Shown here: positions 44,960-53,253 of the stretch, piece after piece
Layout: each line of letters begins with the position of its first letter
How positions within the stretch are numbered: position 1 is the first letter of the stretch
Source: Erythrobacter sp. UBA1916
GTDB taxonomy: Bacteria; Pseudomonadota; Alphaproteobacteria; Sphingomonadales; Sphingomonadaceae
Direction: 5' to 3'
Length of the DNA stretch: 64,000 bases
NCBI GenBank assembly: GCA_002337385.1
Contig: DDFY01000008.1
Span: 220,907 to 284,906 of the forward strand
Made by a program: the position numbers and the translations under genes
The notes under the pieces: generated by a model
Told to the model about the DNA's origin: nothing
Databases searched by the model: none
Seen by the model: the letters and a program-made list of their open reading frames with translations, nothing else

Positions 44960-46219
44960 ATGACGCAGGCTGGCGGTGCCGCCCACGGGCGGTTGGGCGG
45001 CTATGAGCTGAGGGTTCTGCTGCTGCTCGGGCTGGCTTACGGGTTTGCCTATTTCGATCGCATGGCGATGACCTTCCTCGGTCCGCTGGTGAAGGCCGAT
45101 CTGGGGCTCAGCAACGAGGAGCTGGGCTGGCTCGGCTCGGGCTTGTCGCTGACCTGGGCGCTGGGAGCCTACTTCGTTGGCCGCTGGTCCGACCGGATCG
45201 GCAAGCGCAAGCCGTTCCTGCTGGCGGCGCTGGTGATCTTCTCGCTGTGTTCGGTCTTTTCCGGCCTGGCCTGGAGCTTCGGTTCGCTGCTGGTGAGCCG
45301 GATCGTGATGGGCGCGGCGGAAGGGCCGTTCCTGCCGATCTGCCTCGCGATCATGGTCGCCGCCTCGGCCGACAGCCGCAAGGGGCTGAACGCAGGCGTG
45401 GTGCAGAACGTGTTTGGCTCGATCATCGGCACTGCGCTGGCGCCGGTGGTGTTGATCATGATTGCCCAAGCGTTCGACTGGCGCGCGGCGTTCTTCCTCT
45501 CAGGGATTCCGGGGCTGGTGCTGGCGCTGCTGATCTGGCGCTTCATCCGTGAGCCGATGGAAGAGCAGCCCGCGACCGAGCCTGCCGTGAAAGAACCGTT
45601 TGGCGCGATGATTGCCTCCGAGCTGCGTGAGATGCGCGGCCTGATGGCCACGCGCAACATCGCGCTGTGTTCGCTGGTGAGCGTGTTCGGGGTGGGCACC
45701 GTGGTGATCGGCTCGATCTTCATGCCGCTCTATCTCGACGGGCCGCGCGACATCGAGCCGGCCACCTGGAGCCGGATCATGTCGGTGATCGGGTTCTCGC
45801 CCGCCGTCGGCGCGGTGAGCGCGGGGCTATTGTCCGAGCGGGTCGGCCGCAAGCTGGCGCTGGTGCTGTTCTGCGCGCTGTTCGCCATCGCGCCGGCTGC
45901 GCTGCTGTGGCTTGAGGCCTCGCCGGTGGTGCTGGCCATGGCGCTGTTTGTGAGCTGGATGGGGCTGGGCTCGTTTCCGCTGTTCATGGGGGTCATCCCC
46001 GCCGAGACGCTGGGCCACGCGCGCGCGGCGACAGCGATGGGCGCGGTGGTGGCCGTGGGTGAGATCTTCGGCGGGTTCGCCTTGCCGCCGCTGACCGGGC
46101 GGCTGGCTGACAGCTTCTCGCTCGACTTCGCGCTCTATGCCCAGCTCATCTGCGGGGTGCTGGCGGCGTTGGCGGCGCTGTTCGTGGCCGAGACCAACCC
46201 GCGCTTTGTGAAGCGCTGA
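44960..46219 (+). CDS. MFS transporter
   Basis: 419 aa with about 12 membrane helices. Loop 2-3 motif GRWSDRIGKRKPF and a long central loop are seen. ATG 44960 follows gggagag; upstream in-frame codons (from 44897) give a soluble extension with no family sense. It ends one base before the stop of the convergent AAHS transporter. The substrate is unknown; it is likely an organic anion, given the neighbours. Confidence 0.9.
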   Translation: MTQAGGAAHGRLGGYELRVLLLLGLAYGFAYFDRMAMTFLGPLVKADLGLSNEELGWLGSGLSLTWALGAYFVGRWSDRIGKRKPFLLAALVIFSLCSVFSGLAWSFGSLLVSRIVMGAAEGPFLPICLAIMVAASADSRKGLNAGVVQNVFGSIIGTALAPVVLIMIAQAFDWRAAFFLSGIPGLVLALLIWRFIREPMEEQPATEPAVKEPFGAMIASELREMRGLMATRNIALCSLVSVFGVGTVVIGSIFMPLYLDGPRDIEPATWSRIMSVIGFSPAVGAVSAGLLSERVGRKLALVLFCALFAIAPAALLWLEASPVVLAMALFVSWMGLGSFPLFMGVIPAETLGHARAATAMGAVVAVGEIFGGFALPPLTGRLADSFSLDFALYAQLICGVLAALAALFVAETNPRFVKR

Positions 46220-47611
46220 TCAGGCCTTGCGCGGGGGCTCCAGTCTGCGCGCGAAATTGAAGGTCAGCGCCGAGAGCACCGAGGTGACCGCAACGATGGC
46301 GCAGACCGAGCCGATGGTCAGCGTCATCGGCCACGAAAATCCGGCGAGGTGGAGCGTGCCGGTGTCGCGCGTCGCCAGCAGCAGGCCGCCAATGTAAGGG
46401 CCGCCCACAGCGCCAATGCGTCCGGCGGTGGTGGCAAAGCCCACTCCGGTGGCGCGCAGCTGCGGCGGGAAGGCGAAGGCAATCGTCAGCCAGTTGGTGG
46501 TTGACGAGCCGAACAGCGCCGCGCCGATAAACGGGGCCAGCCACAGCACCGTGGCGGGCGTGCCAATGGCCTGCCCGAACAGCGCGATCAGCCCGCCCAT
46601 GCCAAGCATCGTCAACCACATGATCGGGCGCGTGCCGAACCGTCCGCACAGATATCCCGCGGTAAGGCCGCCGATGATCCCGCCGTAGGAGAAGTATTGC
46701 GAATAGCGCGCGCCCAGCACCGCATCGCCCGAGGCCTCGGCAATCAGCGGGGGTGCCCACTGGATGATGAAATACCACCCGAACATGTTAAGCGCATGGG
46801 CGAGGAACAGCTTGAGCAGCTCGCGCACGTGCACCTTTTGGCGGATTTCGCGCAGCACCGCGCCGTGTGATCCGGGCGGTTTGGGCGGTAGTTCGGCGAG
46901 TTCGGCAATGCCCATCCGCCGCAGCACCCCGTTGGCCTTGACGAGCGCGCCCTTGGGCTGGCGATTGAGCAGGAAATCGAGGCTTTCGGTCATCAGCAGG
47001 ATCGCGAGCGGCAGCAGCAGAGCGGACAGCGCTGCGCCGACCCAGAAGATCGCCCGCCAGTCGAAATTGTCGAGCGCGCTGGCGGCGACAAAGGCTCCGA
47101 TGATCGTGCCCACCGGGTAGGCCGAGGCCACCACGCTGCCCGAAAACTCCCGCCGCCGGAAGCTCGCATATTCGAGCGCGAGCATCCCCACCGTGCTCGT
47201 CATCCCGCCAATCCCGAGGCCGGTGACGAGGCGGCCCGCCACCATCGGCCAGTAGCCCCCGGAAAGTGCGCAGACCATCATTCCGCAGCTCATCAATACA
47301 AGGCAGGTGAGAATTGCCGGACGTCGTCCCCACTGGTCGGCCACCGGCGAAACGGCGAGCGCGCCCAGTGCCATCCCGGCCAGATGCGTCGCCAGCAAGG
47401 TGCCCAGCTGCGCATCGGACAGGCCCCAGGCGGCCTTCAGCGAGGAGCCTGCCAGTGAGATCGCGAGGATGTCGTATCCGTCGATCATGTTCACCAGCAC
47501 GCAGACCGCCACCACGAGGTATTGCGGCAGCTTCATCGTCCGCTCGCCGAGCACGTGGCGGGGATCGTCTGCGGGCAGCACGACGGATGCGCCCGGCTGG
47601 GGTGTGGCCAT
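46220..47611 (-). CDS. MFS transporter, aromatic acid:H+ symporter (AAHS) type
   Basis: 463 aa. AAHS signatures: MIDGYDILAISLAGSSLKAA (Asp-rich first helix) and WGRRPAI. The family includes PcaK/BenK importers of benzoate-type acids. ATG 47611 is chosen because it starts MATPQPG with the first helix at about residue 30; 47761 would add about 50 residues without support. Suggests an aromatic or carboxylic substrate for the cluster. Confidence 0.88.
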   Translation of the reverse strand: MATPQPGASVVLPADDPRHVLGERTMKLPQYLVVAVCVLVNMIDGYDILAISLAGSSLKAAWGLSDAQLGTLLATHLAGMALGALAVSPVADQWGRRPAILTCLVLMSCGMMVCALSGGYWPMVAGRLVTGLGIGGMTSTVGMLALEYASFRRREFSGSVVASAYPVGTIIGAFVAASALDNFDWRAIFWVGAALSALLLPLAILLMTESLDFLLNRQPKGALVKANGVLRRMGIAELAELPPKPPGSHGAVLREIRQKVHVRELLKLFLAHALNMFGWYFIIQWAPPLIAEASGDAVLGARYSQYFSYGGIIGGLTAGYLCGRFGTRPIMWLTMLGMGGLIALFGQAIGTPATVLWLAPFIGAALFGSSTTNWLTIAFAFPPQLRATGVGFATTAGRIGAVGGPYIGGLLLATRDTGTLHLAGFSWPMTLTIGSVCAIVAVTSVLSALTFNFARRLEPPRKA

Positions 47612-47705
47612 GGTCTCTCCTCTCGCGCCGCTCGACGGCGGCTTGGGCTTGAGGCTATGGTGCAAGCCCGAAGGCGTCAAAACAAAACGAGAGGATGGGC
47701 CTGGC

Positions 47706-48512
47706 ATGACGAATGAAGCGGCGCAGCCCCGCGATGTCGAAGCGCGCCTGCGCCACGTCAAGCGCGGCGAGAAGGCGACCTTTTACGCCGGCGACCGCGA
47801 GCGCAGCTATTGGCCCGGCGAGGAGCACGCGGTCATCATTCACGATATGCGCCCGATCCGCGCAGAGCTTGCGCTAGACCGCAATGGCTTCGTGCTGCTC
47901 GACGAGCCGACCGACGTCACCGACTTTGCCAATTCGGATGAGAAGGCGCGTTATTGTCGCCAGTGCGAAGAGGTGGTGCAGCGGCTCACCGGTGCGGACA
48001 AGGTGGTGAGCTTTGGCCCCATCGTGCGCACCAGCGCTGCGGGCACGCATGGCCATAACCAGCCTGCCTTCGGCGCTCATGTCGATTACGGCGCGCGCAC
48101 CGTGGCCGACTATACCTTCGACCTCCTGCCACGCGAAGAGGCCGAGGAGCGGCTGGCGCGGCGGCATATTCTGATCAATGTCTGGCGGCCGCTCGCGCCG
48201 GTTGAATCGACGCCCTTTGCCGTCGCCGATGCCAGCACTATCCGCCGCGAAGACCTGTTTGATAGCGAGGTCATCGGCGGTTTGGGCGGGATTGATCGCT
48301 CGCTCTGGGGCTTCAACCTGGCCCATGCGCCGGGGCAGCGGTGGTATTGGGCACCTGAGATGCAGCCGCACGAACTGCTCGCCTTCAAGCTGTTCGACAG
48401 CGAGGCCGATGCCGTGCAGTTCACCGCGCACACCGCCTTCGAGGATCCGGGCGCGCCCGCCGATGCCGCGCCGCGCCAGTCGATCGAACTGCGGACCATC
48501 GCCTATCTCTGA
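47706..48512 (+). CDS. CmcJ/NvfI-family oxidoreductase (iron/2OG-oxygenase-like)
   Basis: 268 aa of the family containing the cephamycin CmcJ and the endoperoxidase NvfI. HxD motif in GAHVDYGA (possible Fe ligands), and the family end segment HTAFEDPGAPADAAPRQSIE. These enzymes hydroxylate or form peroxides on secondary metabolites. ATG 47706 is chosen; it is divergent from the AAHS transporter. The substrate is unknown; a distal Fe ligand is not obvious. Confidence 0.8.
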   Translation: MTNEAAQPRDVEARLRHVKRGEKATFYAGDRERSYWPGEEHAVIIHDMRPIRAELALDRNGFVLLDEPTDVTDFANSDEKARYCRQCEEVVQRLTGADKVVSFGPIVRTSAAGTHGHNQPAFGAHVDYGARTVADYTFDLLPREEAEERLARRHILINVWRPLAPVESTPFAVADASTIRREDLFDSEVIGGLGGIDRSLWGFNLAHAPGQRWYWAPEMQPHELLAFKLFDSEADAVQFTAHTAFEDPGAPADAAPRQSIELRTIAYL

Positions 48513-48616
48513 CCTTGCGCTGCAATCGCGCGAGCGGCCCATTGCCACAGGCCTTTCGCGCCCGTAGTCCTAACAACCGTTAGAGTCGCAAGCACTCAAC
48601 ATGGGAGAAATTGCCG

Positions 48617-49846
48617 GTGGGTTATCAGGACTACGATCGCAGCATCGAAGCGCGCGGCGGTAGCTATCGCCTGCAGGGCCGCTGTGACGAGAAGTTTGCC
48701 CACGTGTTCGATGCCTTCGTGCAGAATTTCGAACAGGAAGAAGAACTGGGCGCAGGCTGTTCGGCGGTGATTGACGGCGAGACCGTGGTCGACCTGTGGG
48801 GCGGCTGGGCCGATGCCGGGCGCAACCGCGAGTGGGATGCCCATTCCACCGTCTGCATGATGAGCACGGCCAAGGGCGTGACCGGGATCGCTTTCAACAT
48901 GCTCGTTGATCAGGGCCTGATCGATATCGACAAGCCGGTGGCGCATTACTGGCCCGAGTTCGCGCAGAACGGGAAAGAGGATATCCTCGTGCGCTGGTGC
49001 CTCGATCACCGCGCGGCAATCCCTGTGCTAACCACTGATGTGCTGTGGCCGGGCGCTTTCCTCGAATATGGGCCCTATATCAAGGCGCTCGAAGTGCAGG
49101 AGCCGCTGTGGGAGACGGGTACGCGCGCGGCCTATCACGTGCACAATCAGGGCTTTCTGCTGGGCGAGATCATGCGCCGGGTGACCGGGCTGACGGTCGG
49201 CCCGTTCCTGCGCCGGCATGTCACCGGGCGGATCGGCGCGGAGTACTATATCGGCGGGATGGACGCAGACGAGCAGAGCCATGTCGCCGAGGTGCTGCCC
49301 AACACCAAGGCGCGGCTGTTCGCGGCGAAGGACACCGCCATGCCCGAAAAGCCGACCACCCCCGAAGGCTGGCAGGATGGGGCGGTGCTGCGCAAGTTCG
49401 CTTTCTTGCAGAACCCCGACGAGCCGTGGCACACCACGATGAACTCGCCGATCTGGCGCACCTGCGAGATCGCCAGCGGTTCGGGCCACGGCAATGCGCG
49501 CGGCGTGGCGCGCATCTATGGCGCGGCGACGGGCGAGGTCGACGGCGTGTCGCTGCTGAGCAACTCCGCGCTGGAGGCCATGATTACCGAGCAGCATCAC
49601 CAGGTAGAGCTGTTGCAGGACCGGCCCTATCATCAGGCGCTTGGTGTGCTGCTGAACACGCCCGAGGCCGTTTACATGGGGCCGAACAGGCGCAGCTTTG
49701 GCCACCACGGTCTTGGCGGCTCGATCGGCTTTGGCGATCCTGATGCGAAACTCGGTTTTTCCTATTGCTGCAACCAGATGCATGCTGTGGGCGACAATGG
49801 CCCACGCGCAAGGCGGCTGATCGATGCCGTCTATGCCGCCCTCTGA
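48617..49846 (+). CDS. Beta-lactamase-fold serine hydrolase/esterase (EstB/class C-like)
   Basis: 409 aa. Catalytic SxxK as STAKG (in CMMSTAKGVTGI), then the YxN-like YHVHNQGF and a C-terminal GHHGLGGS loop resembling the KTG region. GTG 48617 has gggaga 8 bp upstream; TTG 48611 is possible. Members include EstB, lovastatin-type acyltransferases and carboxylesterases. It likely opens an ester or lactone of the cluster's substrate. No signal peptide. Confidence 0.87.
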   Translation: MGYQDYDRSIEARGGSYRLQGRCDEKFAHVFDAFVQNFEQEEELGAGCSAVIDGETVVDLWGGWADAGRNREWDAHSTVCMMSTAKGVTGIAFNMLVDQGLIDIDKPVAHYWPEFAQNGKEDILVRWCLDHRAAIPVLTTDVLWPGAFLEYGPYIKALEVQEPLWETGTRAAYHVHNQGFLLGEIMRRVTGLTVGPFLRRHVTGRIGAEYYIGGMDADEQSHVAEVLPNTKARLFAAKDTAMPEKPTTPEGWQDGAVLRKFAFLQNPDEPWHTTMNSPIWRTCEIASGSGHGNARGVARIYGAATGEVDGVSLLSNSALEAMITEQHHQVELLQDRPYHQALGVLLNTPEAVYMGPNRRSFGHHGLGGSIGFGDPDAKLGFSYCCNQMHAVGDNGPRARRLIDAVYAAL

Positions 49847-49859
49847 CGAAAGGATTACG

Positions 49860-50279
49860 ATGACCGACAAGAAAAGCGCGCCCGAGATGACCGGACAGGA
49901 GATGTTCGATCAGGGCATGGCGATCCGCCGCAAGGTGCTGGGCGACGACTATGTCGACAAGGCGCTGGCGAAAAGCGGGCCGTTCAACGAGCCGTTGCAG
50001 GAGCTGGTCACCACCTATTGCTGGGGCTGGAACTGGGGCCGCGAAGGCCTGCCCTTGCGCGACCGCAGCCTGATCAACCTGGCGATGATCGCCGTGCTCG
50101 GCCGCGAGAACGAGCTGAAGATCCATATCCGCGGCGCGCTCAACAACGGGCTGTCGAAGGAGGAAATTCGCGAGGTGCTGCTGCAGGTCGGCATCTATGC
50201 GGGCATCCCGGCGGCGGTGGATTCGTTCCGTATCGCCAACGAGGCTTTTGCCGCGATCGAAGCCGAAGAGGCCGAGTGA
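49860..50279 (+). CDS. Carboxymuconolactone decarboxylase-family protein
   Basis: 139 aa, PcaC-like fold: AIRRKVLGDDYVDKALA, the DRSLINLAMIAVLGRENELKIH core and an HIRGALNNGLSKEEI segment. No AhpD CxxC, so a peroxidase role is unlikely. It may act on a ring-opened lactone/acid as PcaC does. The start has no close competitor; it overlaps the next ORF by one base. Confidence 0.88.
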   Translation: MTDKKSAPEMTGQEMFDQGMAIRRKVLGDDYVDKALAKSGPFNEPLQELVTTYCWGWNWGREGLPLRDRSLINLAMIAVLGRENELKIHIRGALNNGLSKEEIREVLLQVGIYAGIPAAVDSFRIANEAFAAIEAEEAE

Positions 50280-50755
50280 TGGACGCGGCCACGCGCCTCC
50301 TGATCGAGCATGAATGCGGCAAGCTGCCACTGCTGTTCGCGAAATATGCCGACAATGGCGACCATGCGGCGCTGGCCGAGCTGTTCATGACTGACGGCAC
50401 CTATGACCGTCCGTTCAGCCCCGGCTACCCGTTCCATGGCCGTGACCGCATTCAGGCGATATTCCGCGACCGTCCGCCGATCCTCGTGCGCCATCTGGTG
50501 ACGAACGTGCTGGTCGAAGTGACGGGCGAAACCACCGCGCGCGGCAGCAGCTACCTCATCATGATGAGCAACCACGATCATGTAACCCCGCCGCAGAAGT
50601 CGAATGGCATTTTCGTCGGCGGGTTTGACGATGAGTACAGGCTCGACGGCGACACATGGCGCTTCGCCAGCCGCAAGGGTCACCTCGCGCTGCACGAGGG
50701 CGGAGCGATACCCAACTTCCCGCCGCCATCCGACGAGGCGCGCGGGCTGAGCTAA
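50279..50755 (+). CDS. SnoaL/NTF2-like protein 1
   Basis: 158-residue cone-fold protein (LFAKYADNGDHAALAELF, DGTYDRPF, GRDRIQAIF, RFASRKGHLAL). The fold hosts hydratases, isomerases, dehydratases and P450-like auxiliary enzymes. ATG 50279 overlaps the preceding stop. Catalytic identity cannot be read; it co-occurs with a second copy 25 bp away. Confidence 0.82.
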   Translation: MDAATRLLIEHECGKLPLLFAKYADNGDHAALAELFMTDGTYDRPFSPGYPFHGRDRIQAIFRDRPPILVRHLVTNVLVEVTGETTARGSSYLIMMSNHDHVTPPQKSNGIFVGGFDDEYRLDGDTWRFASRKGHLALHEGGAIPNFPPPSDEARGLS

Positions 50756-50780
50756 CCACCATCCACGGGAGAGGATGACA

Positions 50781-51194
50781 ATGACGGTAACGGCCGCAAA
50801 CGCGAACGAACAACTGGTGCTCGATTTCTTCGAAGTGCTGTCCTCGGGCGACCTCGAGAAGCTGCGCGCGTTCTATCACGAGCATTCAGTGTGGGAGCCC
50901 AAGGTCAAGGAGATCGCCGGGGCCGGCAAGCACATCGGGATGGACATCATCGACAAGTTCCTCGCCCCGGTGCGCGGAATGTTCGAGCCGGGCGATCCCA
51001 AGATCCACGTGCAGAACATGTTTTCGGCGGGGCCGTTCGTCTGTGTGGAAAGCAATTCCACCGGCAAGACCCTGGACGGCCTCGTTTACGACAACGACTA
51101 TTGCTGGGTGTTCGAGGTCTCGAACGGCAAGATCGACGCGATGCGCGAGTATATGGACAGCCTCTACACCGCCAAGCTGTTCGGGATGGAGTGA
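50781..51194 (+). CDS. SnoaL/NTF2-like protein 2
   Basis: 137 aa; core VLDFFEVLSSGDLEKLRAFY, NGKIDAMREYMDS. ATG 50781 lies 6 bp after ggagagg; ATG 50775 abuts it. The EYMDS end is typical of limonene-epoxide-hydrolase/SnoaL relatives. It overlaps the SDR by one base (TGATG), so it is co-translated. Confidence 0.82.
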   Translation: MTVTAANANEQLVLDFFEVLSSGDLEKLRAFYHEHSVWEPKVKEIAGAGKHIGMDIIDKFLAPVRGMFEPGDPKIHVQNMFSAGPFVCVESNSTGKTLDGLVYDNDYCWVFEVSNGKIDAMREYMDSLYTAKLFGME

Positions 51195-51958
51195 TGGCGC
51201 GTTTTGCCAAAAGGTTTGAGGGCCAGCCGATCCTGATTTCGGGCGCCGGGCGCGGCCTGGGCGAGGGCATTGCGAAACACCTCGCGGCCGAGGGCGCTAT
51301 CGTCGGCGTGGCCGACATCAACGGCGAAAGCGCGCTGGCCGTGGCTGAGGCGATCCTTGCCGAGGGTGGCAAGGCCTTCAGCTACGGTGCGGATTGCGGC
51401 AGCCGCGAGGCGTTCTTCCAGCTGGCGGAAGACTTCGCCGCTGACGCCGGGCCGCTGCGCGCGGTGATCAACAACGCCTCGGTGCTGGTTTACGAGCCGA
51501 TCGAGGCGGTGACCGAAGAGACGCTCGACCGGATGCTATCGGCGGGGCTCAAAAGCGTGTTCTGGGGCGTGCAGGCCTTCCTTGCCCACCGCGATGAGAA
51601 TGCTCCGGGTACGATCCTCAATTACTCCTCGCCGGTGGCCTATCGCGGGCGGCCCAATACCGGCGCCTATACCACGATCAAGGCGGGAATTGCGGGCCTG
51701 ACCAAGGTACTGGCGGGAGAACTTGGCCCGCGTGGGGTTCGGGTCAATGCGATTGCTCCCGGCTCGGTGCCCACGCCTGCGACCGAGGGCTTTGTCACCC
51801 CCGAGCAATACGAACAGCGCGCGAAGAACATTCCGCTCCGGCGCAACGGCACGCCGATGGACGTGGCGCAGGCGGTGGCCTTCCTGCTCAGCGACGAGGC
51901 TGCCTTCATCAACGGAGCGATGCTCGCCGTCGACGGCGGCATCATCGCGGCGGGGTGA
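51194..51958 (+). CDS. SDR-family NAD(P) oxidoreductase 1
   Basis: 254 aa. Nucleotide site SGAGRGLGEG (residues 17-26), NNAS, active-site Ser in NYSSPVAY, YTTIK (YxxxK) catalytic pair and GSVPTPA plus the terminal VDGGI. Classical SDR; substrate unknown. The stop is 22 bp from the second serine hydrolase. Confidence 0.9.
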   Translation: MARFAKRFEGQPILISGAGRGLGEGIAKHLAAEGAIVGVADINGESALAVAEAILAEGGKAFSYGADCGSREAFFQLAEDFAADAGPLRAVINNASVLVYEPIEAVTEETLDRMLSAGLKSVFWGVQAFLAHRDENAPGTILNYSSPVAYRGRPNTGAYTTIKAGIAGLTKVLAGELGPRGVRVNAIAPGSVPTPATEGFVTPEQYEQRAKNIPLRRNGTPMDVAQAVAFLLSDEAAFINGAMLAVDGGIIAAG

Positions 51959-51980
51959 TTGTGATCAGGGAGAGAGACAC

Positions 51981-53123
51981 GTGAAAATCTGGCAGGAACG
52001 CCTCGACCACCTCAAAAGCGTGATCGAAGCCGACATCGCGAACGACGACTATTTCGGCGTCGTGCTGCGCGTGGCGCGCGGCGGGGCCATCGTGTTCGAC
52101 GAGGCTATCGGCCATGCCTATGCCGGCGGCGAACGGCCGCTGACAAAGGACGACGTGTTTTCGCTGTTCTCGGTGACGAAAGCCTTCACCAATGTCCTCA
52201 TCATGCGCGCCATCGAGGAGGGCCGTTTCGCGCTCACCACCAAGGTGAAGGATGTACTGCCCGAGTTCACTGGCAAGCCGCGTGAGGATGCCACTTTCTT
52301 CCACCTCATTACCCATCAGGCCGGGATGCCCGGCGTGTGGAGCCCGAAGCCGGGCATGTTCCTCGACCGGCTGCAGGAGCTGTTCGACGAAAGCATCGCC
52401 CATGTTCACGGCACCAGCCAGCCGGGCGAAAAGAGCGACTATTCGCCGCTGGTGAACCATGTGCTGATGGGCATGGCGCTGGTGCGCACCGATCCCAAGG
52501 GCCGCAACTACCAGACATTGCTGCACGAAGACCTGTTCGCGCCGCTCGGCATGGACTCGACCGCGATGGGTCTGCGCAAGGATCTGGACGCGCGCCACGT
52601 GCGCCCCGACATGCGCGGCACGGTCCCGATCAAGCACCTCTCGCGCAATATCGCGGGCGACCATGCGCTGTTCGAAGACCCCGAGGTCGAGGCCCCGCAT
52701 GTCGGCTGCGCGAGCACCTGCGGTGACCTGTGGCGCTTTGCCGAGATGCTGCGGCGGGAGGGCGAGCTGGACGGCGCGCGCATCCTCAGCCCGCGCATGG
52801 TGCGGCTGGCGCGCAAGGTGCAGACGGGCGACAAGCCGAACGAACTCTATAAAGGCGTGGCCCTGCGCGCCGGGTGGAAAGTCCCGCCGGCCAATCAGGG
52901 GCTGGGCTTTCAGGTGCGCGGCACGGGCGTGTTCCAGCACCTGTTCGGCCAGCTCGCCAGCCCGGAGACCTTCGGCAACTATGGCGCGGGCAGCACGATG
53001 TTCTGGATCGATCCCGAGGCCGACGTCACCTTCTCCTTCCTCAGCGCGGGGGTGATGACGCAGGCGGCGAATATCGAGCGCTGCGGCAAGCTTTCCGATA
53101 TCGCGCTGAGTGCCATGCTGTGA
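51981..53123 (+). CDS. Beta-lactamase-fold serine hydrolase 2
   Basis: 380 aa; GTG start at 51981 with agggagaga upstream. SxxK in FSVTKAFTNVL, YxN-like DYSPLVNHV. Related to EstB/class C-like esterases, but clearly diverged from the hydrolase at 48617. Two such enzymes in one cluster suggest two ester or lactone steps, or acyl transfer. Confidence 0.86.
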   Translation: MKIWQERLDHLKSVIEADIANDDYFGVVLRVARGGAIVFDEAIGHAYAGGERPLTKDDVFSLFSVTKAFTNVLIMRAIEEGRFALTTKVKDVLPEFTGKPREDATFFHLITHQAGMPGVWSPKPGMFLDRLQELFDESIAHVHGTSQPGEKSDYSPLVNHVLMGMALVRTDPKGRNYQTLLHEDLFAPLGMDSTAMGLRKDLDARHVRPDMRGTVPIKHLSRNIAGDHALFEDPEVEAPHVGCASTCGDLWRFAEMLRREGELDGARILSPRMVRLARKVQTGDKPNELYKGVALRAGWKVPPANQGLGFQVRGTGVFQHLFGQLASPETFGNYGAGSTMFWIDPEADVTFSFLSAGVMTQAANIERCGKLSDIALSAML

Positions 53124-53143
53124 CGGACCTTCAAACACACCCA

Positions 53144-53233
53144 CTCACCCTGAGCCTGTCGAAGGGCAGCCACAACCGTAGCCCAGCCGTGGGGCGACCC
53201 TTCGCGCATATCCTTCGACAAGCTCAGGATGAG
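53144..53233. repeat. Inverted ctgagc(c/t)tgtcgaagg repeat pair (sphingomonad REP-like)
   Basis: Arms ctcaccctgagcctgtcgaagg (53,144-53,165) and ccttcgacaagctcaggatgag (53,212-53,233) are 20/22 complementary and enclose 46 bp. The ctgagc(c/t)tgtcgaagg unit recurs in sphingomonad intergenic regions (recalled knowledge); a partial relative, cctgtcgaaggga, occurs at 55,839. Confidence 0.75.
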
Positions 53234-53253
53234 CGGGGGCTGGGAGTAGATCT

